Shown here: positions 46,562-55,756 of the stretch, in pieces | How positions within the stretch are numbered: the stretch's first letter is position 1 | Layout of the letters: each line of letters opens with the position of its first letter | Assembly (NCBI GenBank): GCA_963711495.1 | Contig: CAVQEK010000009.1 | Coordinates: 372,001 to 436,000 of the forward strand | Direction: 5' to 3' | DNA from: CAVQEK01 sp963711495 | Lineage (GTDB): Bacteria; Bacteroidota; Bacteroidia; Cytophagales; Cyclobacteriaceae | DNA length: 64,000 nucleotides | Program-made: the position numbers and the translations under genes | The notes under the pieces: generated by a model | The model's input: only the letters and a program-made list of their open reading frames with translations | Told to the model about the DNA's origin: nothing | Database searches by the model: none

Positions 46562-47851
46562 TTCATTCAGTAACTTCGCCAATTTCACGGTCAGATTTTT
46601 CCGTGAAAATACTTCGGGCAATTTGAGTGGTTCCAGCTTTTTCCCCAGTCGAAAAGCCTCAAACGATTGAGTCACGCAGGCGTTAATTTCGACTGCATTT
46701 TCGGGGTCACAAAATGGAAGTTGACTGTAATCTCGAACAAGTTTTGCTAAATCGCTTTCATGTTGTCCCAATGCCATGACCGGAATTCCGGTACCCAGAT
46801 ATTCAAAGAATTTACCGGGAAGATGTCCTTTTGACATATTCGATTTATTTTGGATTAACAGTAAAACCGAGGCTTTTTTATATTCCATCATCAATTTACT
46901 ATGATTGAGGTATCCCAGATATTCAAAATGATCTTTCAACAGGGCGTAAGTTTTAATTTCGTTGATGATGGCGCTGCTTACATTGCCGGCAAAAACAAGT
47001 TTAAAGCTGTTTCTAAAATTCGAATTATTTGACAATATATTTTCTAATACTTGCCACAATGCCGGAGGATTTCTGAGGTCATTGAGCAGTCCTGCGTGCA
47101 AAATCCTGAATTCCTTTTTGTGAGGTTGATCAACATTTGGCAGATCATCTTCATCGTAACCATTGGTAACTACATCAATTTCTTTTGAATATCGGGTTCT
47201 GAAAATTTCAGCCCAGGATTCACTTACGGTGATAATCTTATCGGCTGTCGTCACCACATCCTTTTCCATCCTGCCGTGGACTTCACGTGATTTTTTGGTT
47301 AAATGAAATTTATCGAGAATGTCCCAGTCAGTCCATGGATCTCTGAAATCCGCAATCCATTTTACATGATTAAACTTTTTCTTGAGGTTATATCCAATTA
47401 AATGCATACTATGGGGTGGTCCGGTGGTGATTATCCCTTCGATATGTTCACTTTCGAGCCATTGACTAAGAAATTGGACCGAAGGTTTTACCCAACTCAC
47501 CCTGGGATCGGGAATAAAAATATTACCGCGGATCCAGGAAGCCAAATAATTACTGACTGTGTTACTGGCTTTATCGTCGACCACACCTTGCTTCAAGGTT
47601 CTATTTGATCTAAAAAAGAATTTTTTGAAAAGATTGTAAGGTTCCTTTATAGGGGTTTTGATGATACGGGTGGATTCACCAATTTCCTTCAATAAGGAAC
47701 TATCCTTGTTTTCGAATTGTGGATTTTCCGGAGTGTAAATAATAGGTTCCCAACCAAATTCAGGCAGGTATTTGGCAAATTTTAACCAACGTTGTACTCC
47801 GCCACCCCCACTTGGCGGCCAGTAATACGTAATGATCAGCAACTTTTTCAT
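46556..47851 (-). CDS. Glycosyltransferase family 4
   Basis: The chosen start at 47851 gives MKKLLIITYYWPPSGGGGVQRWLKF, the typical GT4 N-terminus with the glycine loop; a frame from 47908 would add 19 unsupported residues and overlap the end of the YfhO gene. The C-terminal donor site is in HAGLLNDLRNPPALWQVLE and ASVLLLIQNKSNMSKGHLPGKFFEYLGTGIPVMALG, where the glutamate of FEYLG is the usual donor ligand. It is a 431-residue retaining GT-B enzyme acting in the cytoplasm on surface polysaccharide. The donor sugar is not known. Confidence 0.92.
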   Translation of the reverse strand: MKKLLIITYYWPPSGGGGVQRWLKFAKYLPEFGWEPIIYTPENPQFENKDSSLLKEIGESTRIIKTPIKEPYNLFKKFFFRSNRTLKQGVVDDKASNTVSNYLASWIRGNIFIPDPRVSWVKPSVQFLSQWLESEHIEGIITTGPPHSMHLIGYNLKKKFNHVKWIADFRDPWTDWDILDKFHLTKKSREVHGRMEKDVVTTADKIITVSESWAEIFRTRYSKEIDVVTNGYDEDDLPNVDQPHKKEFRILHAGLLNDLRNPPALWQVLENILSNNSNFRNSFKLVFAGNVSSAIINEIKTYALLKDHFEYLGYLNHSKLMMEYKKASVLLLIQNKSNMSKGHLPGKFFEYLGTGIPVMALGQHESDLAKLVRDYSQLPFCDPENAVEINACVTQSFEAFRLGKKLEPLKLPEVFSRKNLTVKLAKLLNEL

Positions 47852-47870
47852 TTTCTTCAATAGCCCATTT

Positions 47871-50318
47871 TCATGCTTCTGTTGATGAAGCATTCTTTTT
47901 GTAGGCAATGAAAATTCCAGCGAGTATCAACACGATGTAAACGCCGGTGGCTGCGGCAGTAATTTTATTACCGACATAATATGATTTTGGCTTAAAGCTG
48001 AATTCAATGGTATGATCTCCTGCCGGGATATGGAGCGCCCGCAACACATAATTTGCCCGCAAAATATTGGCAGGCTTGTCGTCGATGGTGGCTTTCCAAC
48101 CCACCGGATAATAGATCTCAGAAAATACGGCCAGCCCATCTTTTTGATTGTGGGATTCATAGGTGAGTTGGTTGGTATTGTACTTAATTAATCGTATTTC
48201 TGCCGTAGAATCAGCCGTGATGCCGGGAACTTTGAATTTGGATTGATCCATCACTGCCGTTGTTGCCGGATTGATTTCACCCAATGATTGATATTCTTCA
48301 TCCGGAGAATTCACTGCTTTAATATCATGGACAAACCAGGCATTTCCCAAGGCATAGGGATTTCTCAATATTGCATTTTTTTGTGTTCCGGCCAGCAAAT
48401 ATTTGGTATTTAACATACTGATGATCTTTGAATTATCGCGGGTAATCCCCTTATCTTTGATGATCTGCTGCATTTCCGGGCTGAGATAGCCTTCGATCAG
48501 GTCCTGGTATCTCCTGATTTTTGCGCCGTGATATCCTCCAATGGAAAAATGAAAATTGGAAGTTCGTGCTTCATTAAATGGATTCTGAAGATTCAAAACG
48601 CGGTAATCCAATGATTTATCCTGATTGATCACTTTATCTGCTTCAGTTTCGGTGAAAAAGTCATTATGACCTTTTTTTATGAAACTGTTTTCATTCAGAT
48701 AGCGGGTATCAACAAACCCAATGTCAATGGCAATAAGCAGGGCCATTAATGAAAAAGTAAGCCAATTTGAAATTTTCCCTTTCAGATAAAAATAGATAAT
48801 AGCCAGTGCTGCGGCGATAAAAAAGATTGACCTAAATGCGTCGGCACGTATAATGCTTTTACGGTCATCATAGACAGCGTTGGTAAACCAGTCTGGAATT
48901 TGAGATCCCTGTGGAACATCGAGCCTGGGCGGGGTTGCAAACAAGGCGATCAATAAAGCAATACCACCGGTAATGCCTGCAGCATACAGTAAATATTTGA
49001 GGTTTTGTTTGGTCAACCCTTCTTTGATTAGTTTTTCCAGGGAGAGAAATCCCATCAACGGTATACAAAGCAGGGCGATCACCACAGTCATAGTCACTGC
49101 CCTGAATTTATTGTATCCCGGTAAGTGATCAAAAATGAAATAGTTAAAATCGGAAAAGTTTTTGCCCCACGATAGTATAATTGAAAACACTATGGCGAGG
49201 ACCAGCCACCATTTTTGCTTTGGCTCTAACATAAAGAATCCAAGAACGAACAAAAAACAAATAATGGCACCAATGTAAACCGGACCGGCAGTCCCTGGCT
49301 GATCACCCCAATAACCCAGGGTTCCAGCTACATATTGTTCAATCTGGTTTTGAGGTACATTATTGCGGCGGAGTGTGTTGGCAAGCTCTGAATTCTTAAT
49401 TTCTGCTTTACCACTGGCACCGCCATAAAGATCCGGCACCAGCATCGTCATCGATTCCCACTTACCACTACTCCATGAGAAAGCGTAATCACGGTCCAGA
49501 CCGGAACTGGTGTTTTCAACGTTTTTTGTTAATTCTGATTTACCGCGAATAGAATATGGGCCGTATTCCAGCGTAGTCCAGATCCTGCCGATATTGATTG
49601 ATACTGCCAAAAGAGCACCCACAGCCAGGATGCCTGTTTTTTTTAGGAAATCGGGCAATTCATTTTGTTTGACGGCAAATACAAACTGTGTAATACCATA
49701 AATCGCCACCAGGATCAGTAAATAATAAGTGATCTGCAGATGGTTTGCATTGATCTCCAAAGCCAGTGCAAAGGCGGTAATGATAAGTCCGAGCCAGAAT
49801 TTTCGCTTAAAAACCAGGTGTATTCCTGCGAGTACCAACGGCATGTAGGCAATGGCCCTGACTTTCCACATGTGTCCGGCTTCAATACTCACCACATAAA
49901 ATGTATTCAGCCCAAAACCAATGGCACCAGCCAGGGCAAGGTAGGGCCGGACACCAAAAGCCAATAACAGAATATAAAAAGTAACAAAAGCCATAAAATT
50001 TTCACGGATAATACCCGGCAAAAACATCGTCACCACCTGCTGGAGTTTATTCAGAAAATCTGAACCGATCCAATGCAGGCTGATCATGTAGGTGGGCATT
50101 CCACTAAACATGGAATTGGTCCAAAGGGCCTGCTTACCGGTTTCCTGTCGATAGTGCATGATTTCAGAAGATGCTCCTGCTCCCTGGTTAATGTCATTTT
50201 GATTGATGGTTTTAGACTCGAAAACCAACGGGTGATATAGCATGATGCAAATGACTAAAAAAGCAACAACCGCCACAATGTGCGGCAGAATGTGTTTTCT
50301 GAAATCAATGTTTTTCAT
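47871..50318 (-). CDS. YfhO-family integral membrane protein
   Basis: This 815-residue protein has about a dozen membrane segments, with the YfhO marks NQNDINQGAGASSEIMHYRQETGKQALWTNSMFSGMPTY early (the D and the N-x-F-x-G-M-P), a central soluble region with ENANHLQITYYLL, and a periplasmic C-terminal domain before a last membrane helix. YfhO proteins resemble GT-C glycosyltransferases that use lipid-linked sugars; its place beside the transferases fits cell-surface glycan or lipoteichoic-like modification, though Bacteroidota have no such acids. The substrate is unknown. It is 90 bases from the PfkB gene, on the same strand. Confidence 0.88.
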   Translation of the reverse strand: MKNIDFRKHILPHIVAVVAFLVICIMLYHPLVFESKTINQNDINQGAGASSEIMHYRQETGKQALWTNSMFSGMPTYMISLHWIGSDFLNKLQQVVTMFLPGIIRENFMAFVTFYILLLAFGVRPYLALAGAIGFGLNTFYVVSIEAGHMWKVRAIAYMPLVLAGIHLVFKRKFWLGLIITAFALALEINANHLQITYYLLILVAIYGITQFVFAVKQNELPDFLKKTGILAVGALLAVSINIGRIWTTLEYGPYSIRGKSELTKNVENTSSGLDRDYAFSWSSGKWESMTMLVPDLYGGASGKAEIKNSELANTLRRNNVPQNQIEQYVAGTLGYWGDQPGTAGPVYIGAIICFLFVLGFFMLEPKQKWWLVLAIVFSIILSWGKNFSDFNYFIFDHLPGYNKFRAVTMTVVIALLCIPLMGFLSLEKLIKEGLTKQNLKYLLYAAGITGGIALLIALFATPPRLDVPQGSQIPDWFTNAVYDDRKSIIRADAFRSIFFIAAALAIIYFYLKGKISNWLTFSLMALLIAIDIGFVDTRYLNENSFIKKGHNDFFTETEADKVINQDKSLDYRVLNLQNPFNEARTSNFHFSIGGYHGAKIRRYQDLIEGYLSPEMQQIIKDKGITRDNSKIISMLNTKYLLAGTQKNAILRNPYALGNAWFVHDIKAVNSPDEEYQSLGEINPATTAVMDQSKFKVPGITADSTAEIRLIKYNTNQLTYESHNQKDGLAVFSEIYYPVGWKATIDDKPANILRANYVLRALHIPAGDHTIEFSFKPKSYYVGNKITAAATGVYIVLILAGIFIAYKKNASSTEA

Positions 50319-50408
50319 AAGGCACGGAGCAATGATGGTAAGAGGGCAAAACTAAATAAAAATATCGACAGGAATTGAAATGCTGAAAAAATATCCGGCC
50401 GGGGTAGT

Positions 50409-51425
50409 TTATAATTTTTTCGGGTGAAACAACTTCTCAAACGACAAAACTTCAGACAGACTTTTAACGCCTTCTGAACAACTTTCGTCCGTCAGGGAAG
50501 CCGAAGCGGAACAGATCCCAATTTTCAGACATTGATCCATGGCTTGGTTTTCATGAAGACCCAATAAAACGCCGGCTGCAAAAGCATCTCCCGCCCCGGC
50601 GCTGCCTTTGATATATTCCTGGGGCAGATCAAACGCTGGTACTATGGTGATTTTTTCAAAGCGGTCAATGGCCAGCGCACCTGTTGGAAAATGAAGGATG
50701 ACACTTTCCCTTACTCCCATACGCTTTATTTTTTGCGCCATCGCTTTCAATTCATCCAGATCCAAATTGGTTTCCAGATCGATGGCTGCTTCACAAAGTT
50801 TCGATGCTTCCAGTTCATTGAGGAAGAGATAATTGATGAAGGGCAACGCAGACTGCACTATGCTGGAAAAGGAGGAATTGTTTACCGTGACTAAATCCGT
50901 ACAGGTAATAAATCCCAGTTTTTGCGCTTCTTCGAAAACATAAGATGCCTGACTGCGTCCATGTTCATTCATACGATCCATTTCATCGAGCAATAGTGGA
51001 TAGGCGAGCAGAAAAAATCGGGCTTCCGAATTTTGAAGGACGATGTCTTTGGCAGCTAAAAGTGCATTGGCCCCGCGGTTATGGAAAAATGTCCTTCGTC
51101 CTGTTGCGGCCACTGTCATTACGTCGGTATAGGAAGTGGGCGCCAGGTTGGTCTTATGGATCTGGCTGATGTCGATGCAGTGGTCACAGCAATCATTGAT
51201 GATGTGCTGGCCAAGGTCATCATCACCAACCAGTCCACATGCTTCCAGCGGAAAGGGTGCATTCAATTTGCTCAGGTCTTTCAAAATGTTGTAGGGTGAA
51301 CCGCCATTGTTCACCTTACGATCATCCATAATATTTGCCAGTCCATCCTGATGTGGAAATTCATCAATAATCTTCACCACATCGATGATCCAATTGCCTG
51401 CTGCTAAAATACCCTTTCGATTCAT
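50409..51425 (-). CDS. PfkB-family carbohydrate kinase
   Basis: This 338-residue ribokinase-like enzyme has an N-terminal NNGGSPYNILKDLSKL substrate region and the C-terminal signature IKGSAGAGDAFAAGVLLGL, with the catalytic aspartate in GAGDAF. It phosphorylates a sugar or nucleoside with ATP; the exact substrate is not shown. The gene just upstream (51488-52057) is a D-lyxose isomerase, which makes a sugar kinase acting on the isomerase product (for example a ketopentose or ketohexose) a reasonable guess. A 9-base direct repeat (CCGGCCAGT at 51451-51459 and 51464-51472) lies in the gap between them. Confidence 0.85.
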   Translation of the reverse strand: MNRKGILAAGNWIIDVVKIIDEFPHQDGLANIMDDRKVNNGGSPYNILKDLSKLNAPFPLEACGLVGDDDLGQHIINDCCDHCIDISQIHKTNLAPTSYTDVMTVAATGRRTFFHNRGANALLAAKDIVLQNSEARFFLLAYPLLLDEMDRMNEHGRSQASYVFEEAQKLGFITCTDLVTVNNSSFSSIVQSALPFINYLFLNELEASKLCEAAIDLETNLDLDELKAMAQKIKRMGVRESVILHFPTGALAIDRFEKITIVPAFDLPQEYIKGSAGAGDAFAAGVLLGLHENQAMDQCLKIGICSASASLTDESCSEGVKSLSEVLSFEKLFHPKKL

Positions 51426-51487
51426 GTTTTAAATTTCAATACAATTTTGACCGGCCAGTTGGTCCGGCCAGTCCGTTTTGTCATCAA

Positions 51488-52057
51488 TCAATCGCTTACC
51501 AATTTTACAAGTGCCGGTTCATCTTCATCAATTTCTGAAAATCTGCCGACTTCCGGATTGGCGAAATAATTGTCCGCATTATCATCATTGTGCGTAGAAA
51601 CTTCCCCAATGATGCATTCTTCCGACTCCGGATAAAATTCATGGTAAATACCAGGGGTGAGGGTTATGCGTTCTCCGGATTGTAATGTGACTATTTCACC
51701 AGATTGAATTTTTTGAAATACCCCGTTAATCTTTATATCGATTTTTGAATTATGCTGACCTTGCTCGGGGTGGCTATCCCAAAGCTGAATAGCCAACACA
51801 CCATTGCGGCAGATAATATCTTCTTTCTTTTTTTTGTGTGTATGGGCAGGGGTGATTTGCTTGTAACGGGCATACATTAGTTTTTCACAATATTCTTTTT
51901 CTTCAGCGAGATTAATCAGTGTGAGACCGTATGCCATAAAATTGCCCAATCCGAAATCGGTAATATCCCAGCGGGGCTGGGGAGGAAGATTCCATCCATT
52001 TTGCTGAAAGCATTTGGTCGAACTGCGAACCGCTTCATTAATTTCCGAACGTTTCAT
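51488..52057 (-). CDS. D-lyxose isomerase family enzyme (cupin fold)
   Basis: This 189-residue protein matches the D-lyxose ketol-isomerase family (DUF1498). It has the cupin metal ligands in PAHTHKKKKEDI: H72, H74 and E79, and a later histidine in GIYHEFYPES. The first region MKRSEINEAVRSSTKCFQQNGWNLPPQPRWDITDFG is typical. The enzyme interconverts D-lyxose with D-xylulose, and D-mannose with D-fructose. Its neighbour is a sugar kinase, so both may form a small route for pentoses or mannose. Confidence 0.9.
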   Translation of the reverse strand: MKRSEINEAVRSSTKCFQQNGWNLPPQPRWDITDFGLGNFMAYGLTLINLAEEKEYCEKLMYARYKQITPAHTHKKKKEDIICRNGVLAIQLWDSHPEQGQHNSKIDIKINGVFQKIQSGEIVTLQSGERITLTPGIYHEFYPESEECIIGEVSTHNDDNADNYFANPEVGRFSEIDEDEPALVKLVSD

Positions 52058-52284
52058 GATGTTTTATATTCATGCAGAAAATTAAATATAGAGTTTTTAT
52101 TGGTTGACTGCAATATGGGGTAACCTGGGTACATCGTGATTGTTACATGAACTTACCATCCGGATTGATTATCCATTCGAGAGACGCGAGCTCAAAACAG
52201 ATAAATTCCTGAAAGCAAAGATTTTTTTAAAAAGGACAAGAAAAATCCTTATTTTACTCCACAATGAAATCAACTTGAAAAATC

Positions 52285-53835
52285 ATGCGAAAAATACTTT
52301 TTTTTATACTGGGAATTTTTGTGATAGCCCTAATGGGAGTCATCGTTTTTATCGCTGTAAACGTGAAGGAGCGGCATCCGTCCTATGAGGTAAATCTTGA
52401 TGTTAAAGCAGATCAGCCAAGTCAACTGAAGGTTGGTTTTGCGGCAGTTAGCATTACGCCCGAAATCCCTGACCGATGGACGGATGTAAACCAGGATGCA
52501 AAATATAATCCTAAGGATGGGGATACTTTTGAAGATGGCAATGGCAATGGCCGGTTTGATCCGGTTTGGATTGCCGGATTTGGAAATCGGCGGGCAGCGA
52601 ATGGTGTACATGATAAACTGTGGGCACGTACGATGGTGATTGATGACGGGACGACCAGATTAGCCATCGTGGTTTTGGATGCAATAGGCTTTATGCACGA
52701 TGATGTCATTGATGTCAGGAATATAATATCGAAAGAATCACATATTACCTATACCGTCATTTCGTCTACCCACGATCATGAAGCTCCGGATCTACTGGGC
52801 TTGTGGGGTTCAAGTTATCTGCGATCTGGTGTCAATGAAGATTATTTGGATTTTATGAAAAAACAAACCGCAAAATCAGTAGAAATAGCCACAGCCCGTT
52901 TGCGGCCTGCAATTTTGAAGGTGAGTGTGAATGAAGATAGCTTACAACATTTATTAGTAGATACACGGCCTCCTGAAGTATTTGACCCCGGATTAAGATG
53001 TATTGAAGCGATTGATGCAGAACGGGACAGCACACTGGGGACGCTGATTGCATGGGCAGATCACGCCGAAACACTGTGGAGTAAAAACCTTTTAATCACC
53101 TCTGATTTCCCGCATTACGTGCGGGAAGGGGTTGAAAACGGAATTTTTGTTGGTGACAGCCTGGTGAAAAGAGGTATCGGTGGAATTGCAGTTTATGTAA
53201 ATGGCGCAATAGGTGGCCTCATGACTACTCACCCCAGATTAACAGTCCGGGACCAATACACCGGCGCAAGTTATAAAGAGCCAACATTTGAAAAAGCAAA
53301 GGCAGAAGGCGATCAGATTGCTTCCCTGGCAATCGACCTGTTGCAAAACGCCACAGATACCATAAAAGAGGGTTCTATTGCACTTCGTGCTGAAACCATC
53401 CTTTTGCCGTTACATAATCCACTTTTCAAGTTGGGGGCTATGTTGGGTGTCATCCATCGTGGCATGGATGGCTGGATGAAAATGAAGTCTGAAGTCAGCG
53501 CATTTCAAATCGGATCATTGTCGTTTCTGACCGTACCTGGAGAAATTTATCCCGAAATTGTCAACGGCGGTATTGAGAGTCCTGCCGGACAGGATTTTGC
53601 CATTTCACCAGTAGAGGTTCCAGCATTAAGAACATTGATGCCAGGTAAGTATAAATTTCTATTCGGCCTGGCCAATGATGAAATTGGCTACATCATTCCC
53701 AAAAGTGAATGGGATGACAAAAAACCTAATCTCTATGAACAGAAAAGCTCGACTTATGGAGAAGGTAATTCCCTCGGACCGGAAACAGCTCCAATTGTGT
53801 ACAAAGAAGCCGGTAAAATACTTTCCGGTTTTTGA
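52285..53835 (+). CDS. Neutral/alkaline ceramidase-like protein with Ca-binding insertion
   Basis: This 516-residue protein begins with a membrane anchor or signal segment (MRKILFFILGIFVIALMGVIVFIAV) and then a neutral ceramidase-type fold: KVGFAAVSITPE (residues 49-60), ISSTHDHEAPDLLG (159-172, matching the zinc HTH region of ceramidases, with H163 and H165), and NGAIGGLMTTHPR. Between them, DVNQDAKYNPKDGDTFEDGNGNGRFDP (67-93) looks like two EF-hand or dockerin-like calcium loops inserted in the N-terminal part, which is unusual. The enzyme would split ceramide or a related lipid amide outside the cytoplasm. It converges on the VWA gene. Confidence 0.85.
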   Translation: MRKILFFILGIFVIALMGVIVFIAVNVKERHPSYEVNLDVKADQPSQLKVGFAAVSITPEIPDRWTDVNQDAKYNPKDGDTFEDGNGNGRFDPVWIAGFGNRRAANGVHDKLWARTMVIDDGTTRLAIVVLDAIGFMHDDVIDVRNIISKESHITYTVISSTHDHEAPDLLGLWGSSYLRSGVNEDYLDFMKKQTAKSVEIATARLRPAILKVSVNEDSLQHLLVDTRPPEVFDPGLRCIEAIDAERDSTLGTLIAWADHAETLWSKNLLITSDFPHYVREGVENGIFVGDSLVKRGIGGIAVYVNGAIGGLMTTHPRLTVRDQYTGASYKEPTFEKAKAEGDQIASLAIDLLQNATDTIKEGSIALRAETILLPLHNPLFKLGAMLGVIHRGMDGWMKMKSEVSAFQIGSLSFLTVPGEIYPEIVNGGIESPAGQDFAISPVEVPALRTLMPGKYKFLFGLANDEIGYIIPKSEWDDKKPNLYEQKSSTYGEGNSLGPETAPIVYKEAGKILSGF

Positions 53836-53853
53836 TGAGGAGGAATTATTATT

Positions 53854-55251
53854 TTAAAGATTGATGGTCAGTGAACTTCCTGGTCTGATTTCAAATTTCC
53901 GGATGACGGTAAACTTACTTCCTTTGGCCTTTTCTGATCGGAAAACAACCTTATACGATCCTGGTTGTATGGCCATAGTATTGATCCGTTTTTCACCATT
54001 CAGGTTATAAATCCATTGTTGTGAACCATCCGGTAACAACTCATAAAGACTGCCGATCCCGTTGACTGTAGTGGTGATGTTGATCACGCCAGGCTGCTGG
54101 AGTTTTAATGATTTTACAATACTTTGTTCGATGGCACAATCATGGAAAATCTTTCGCGGCAAAGTGAGGTATTCAATGTCGTATTGACCTACAAGCAATT
54201 TGGTTTCTCCGGGCACATCAATTGCCGTTAAGACCTGGTTTTCACCTGATTTTCTGACCAATGCTTTCACGCCATTTTCATATTCGGAGGAGCCCGGTTG
54301 TTCCAGTTGAAGTGTGCCTTGTGGTGTTTTAAGGCGGATCACATTGTGTTTGCCGGCTTCAAATTGAACATTTTGTCTGGTGACGGACGGAATGGTGTTG
54401 GCAACAATATCATAGGAAAGCACCGGGTCAATCTCGACGGAATCCGGTTTTCCGTTCTCATCACGGTAGTGCACGAATTCGAAGCTTGAGATCTTGGTAA
54501 AGCTGTTGATAAAGGAAATATTCACATTGGTCTCCGTGGGTTGATTGTTGATGCCAAGCAATTCCACTGAAACGGTGGTTTTACCAAGCGTTTGAAACAT
54601 TGCTGTATTGAGCGCTTTTTTGAATTCATGAATATTGCTGGCATCGAAAAAAGTCCCCATACATCCAAAGTTTTCAACAAACTTTTTATCCATACCAATG
54701 CCAATGATAAAGGGTTTGAGGAATATGCCTTTTTTCTGCAATTCCAGCGAAACTGCGCAAGGATCACCGTCACAGGATTCCAGGCCGTCGGTGATCACAA
54801 TAATGATGTTTCTGGCATCATGATCCGATGGAAAATCATGTGCCGCCTGTTCCAGTGAATAGGCAATTGGGGTTGTGCCTTTCGGAACAATGATCTTCAA
54901 CCGGTCTATAATGGTTTGGTAATTGTTTTTGCCAAAGGGCACTTCCAGTTTTGAATCATCACATCGCCGGAGTCTGCGATCATATTGATGGCCATAAACA
55001 CGCAGGGCGAGTTCAATATTTGGATTTACTTTTAGGGAATCCACCAGGTCGGAAAGCAATTTTTTGGCGGCTACGATTCGATATGTATTTTCCCAGGGCG
55101 CCAGCATAGAACCGGACCCATCAAGCAGAAATAAGATCCTGGTTTTATTGGGCAAATTTTGTTCTGGAACCTGGGCGAATGCTACGTGAAAGAGGCAAAA
55201 TATGGTAAAAAATAAAAAAATTATGGAGCGCGTTATTCGGGATAAGTTCAT
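53854..55251 (-). CDS. Secreted VWA-domain protein
   Basis: This 465-residue protein has a signal peptide (IIFLFFTIFCLFHVAFAQ) and a von Willebrand A domain. The MIDAS motif is DGSGS at residues 44-48 in RILFLLDGSGSML; the supporting threonine of GTTPIAYSLEQA and the aspartate of IVITDGLESCDGDPC are present. The C-terminal half repeats beta-sandwich-like segments of about 80 residues (for example TPQGTLQLEQPGSS, NITTTVNGIGSLYEL), perhaps ligand-binding modules. It probably acts in the periplasm or at the surface. Its function is unknown. The gap to the next gene contains a bcp terminator. Confidence 0.85.
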   Translation of the reverse strand: MNLSRITRSIIFLFFTIFCLFHVAFAQVPEQNLPNKTRILFLLDGSGSMLAPWENTYRIVAAKKLLSDLVDSLKVNPNIELALRVYGHQYDRRLRRCDDSKLEVPFGKNNYQTIIDRLKIIVPKGTTPIAYSLEQAAHDFPSDHDARNIIIVITDGLESCDGDPCAVSLELQKKGIFLKPFIIGIGMDKKFVENFGCMGTFFDASNIHEFKKALNTAMFQTLGKTTVSVELLGINNQPTETNVNISFINSFTKISSFEFVHYRDENGKPDSVEIDPVLSYDIVANTIPSVTRQNVQFEAGKHNVIRLKTPQGTLQLEQPGSSEYENGVKALVRKSGENQVLTAIDVPGETKLLVGQYDIEYLTLPRKIFHDCAIEQSIVKSLKLQQPGVINITTTVNGIGSLYELLPDGSQQWIYNLNGEKRINTMAIQPGSYKVVFRSEKAKGSKFTVIRKFEIRPGSSLTINL

Positions 55252-55274
55252 CGCCTTTTTATCCTAAAGTTAAT

Positions 55275-55297
55275 AAAAAAGCCGGTTTAAAACCGGC
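55275..55297 (-). terminator. Terminator of the FAH-M23-bcp operon
   Basis: GCCGGTTT (55281-55288) pairs with AAACCGGC (55290-55297) in a near-perfect palindrome, with six T residues on the minus strand (complement of 55275-55280). It lies just after the bcp stop. Confidence 0.88.
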
Positions 55298-55304
55298 CCC
55301 ACAT

Positions 55305-55754
55305 TCATATGAGAATTTGTGCGGTGTGATCCTTGGTTTTTACCTTTTCGATGATGTTTTCAATTTTACCGTGTTGGTCGATCAAAAATGTAACCCGGGC
55401 TGTGCCCATGTACTTCCGTCCATACATCGATTTCTCTACCCATGTGCCATATTTTTCGTGGATCTTTTTATCCTCATCAACCAGCAGGGTAAAAGGCAAC
55501 TCATATTTATTTATAAAATTCTGATGAGATTTTTCGCTGTCCGTGCTTATGCCGATCACCTCATAACAGGCAGATTGCAAATCATGGTAGTTGTCTCTCA
55601 AATTACACGCTTCAGCGGTGCAACCCGGTGTGTTGTCTTTGGGGTAAAAATACAAAACCACTTTTTTACCTTTAAAATCAGATAATTTCACTGTTTTCCC
55701 AGTCTGATCTTTGGCTACGAAATCAGGCGCCTGGTCTCCAATTTTTAATTTCAT
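55305..55754 (-). CDS. bcp: Thiol peroxidase, Bcp/PrxQ type
   Basis: This 149-residue peroxiredoxin (start ATG at 55754, immediately after the stop of the M23 gene) reduces hydrogen peroxide and organic peroxides with thioredoxin. The peroxidatic cysteine is C45 in FYPKDNTPGCT and the resolving cysteine is C50 in AEAC, the atypical two-cysteine spacing of PrxQ. A TTG two codons upstream is less likely as a start. It is the last gene of an operon with the M23 and FAH genes. Confidence 0.95.
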   Translation of the reverse strand: MKLKIGDQAPDFVAKDQTGKTVKLSDFKGKKVVLYFYPKDNTPGCTAEACNLRDNYHDLQSACYEVIGISTDSEKSHQNFINKYELPFTLLVDEDKKIHEKYGTWVEKSMYGRKYMGTARVTFLIDQHGKIENIIEKVKTKDHTAQILI

Positions 55755-55756
55755 GG

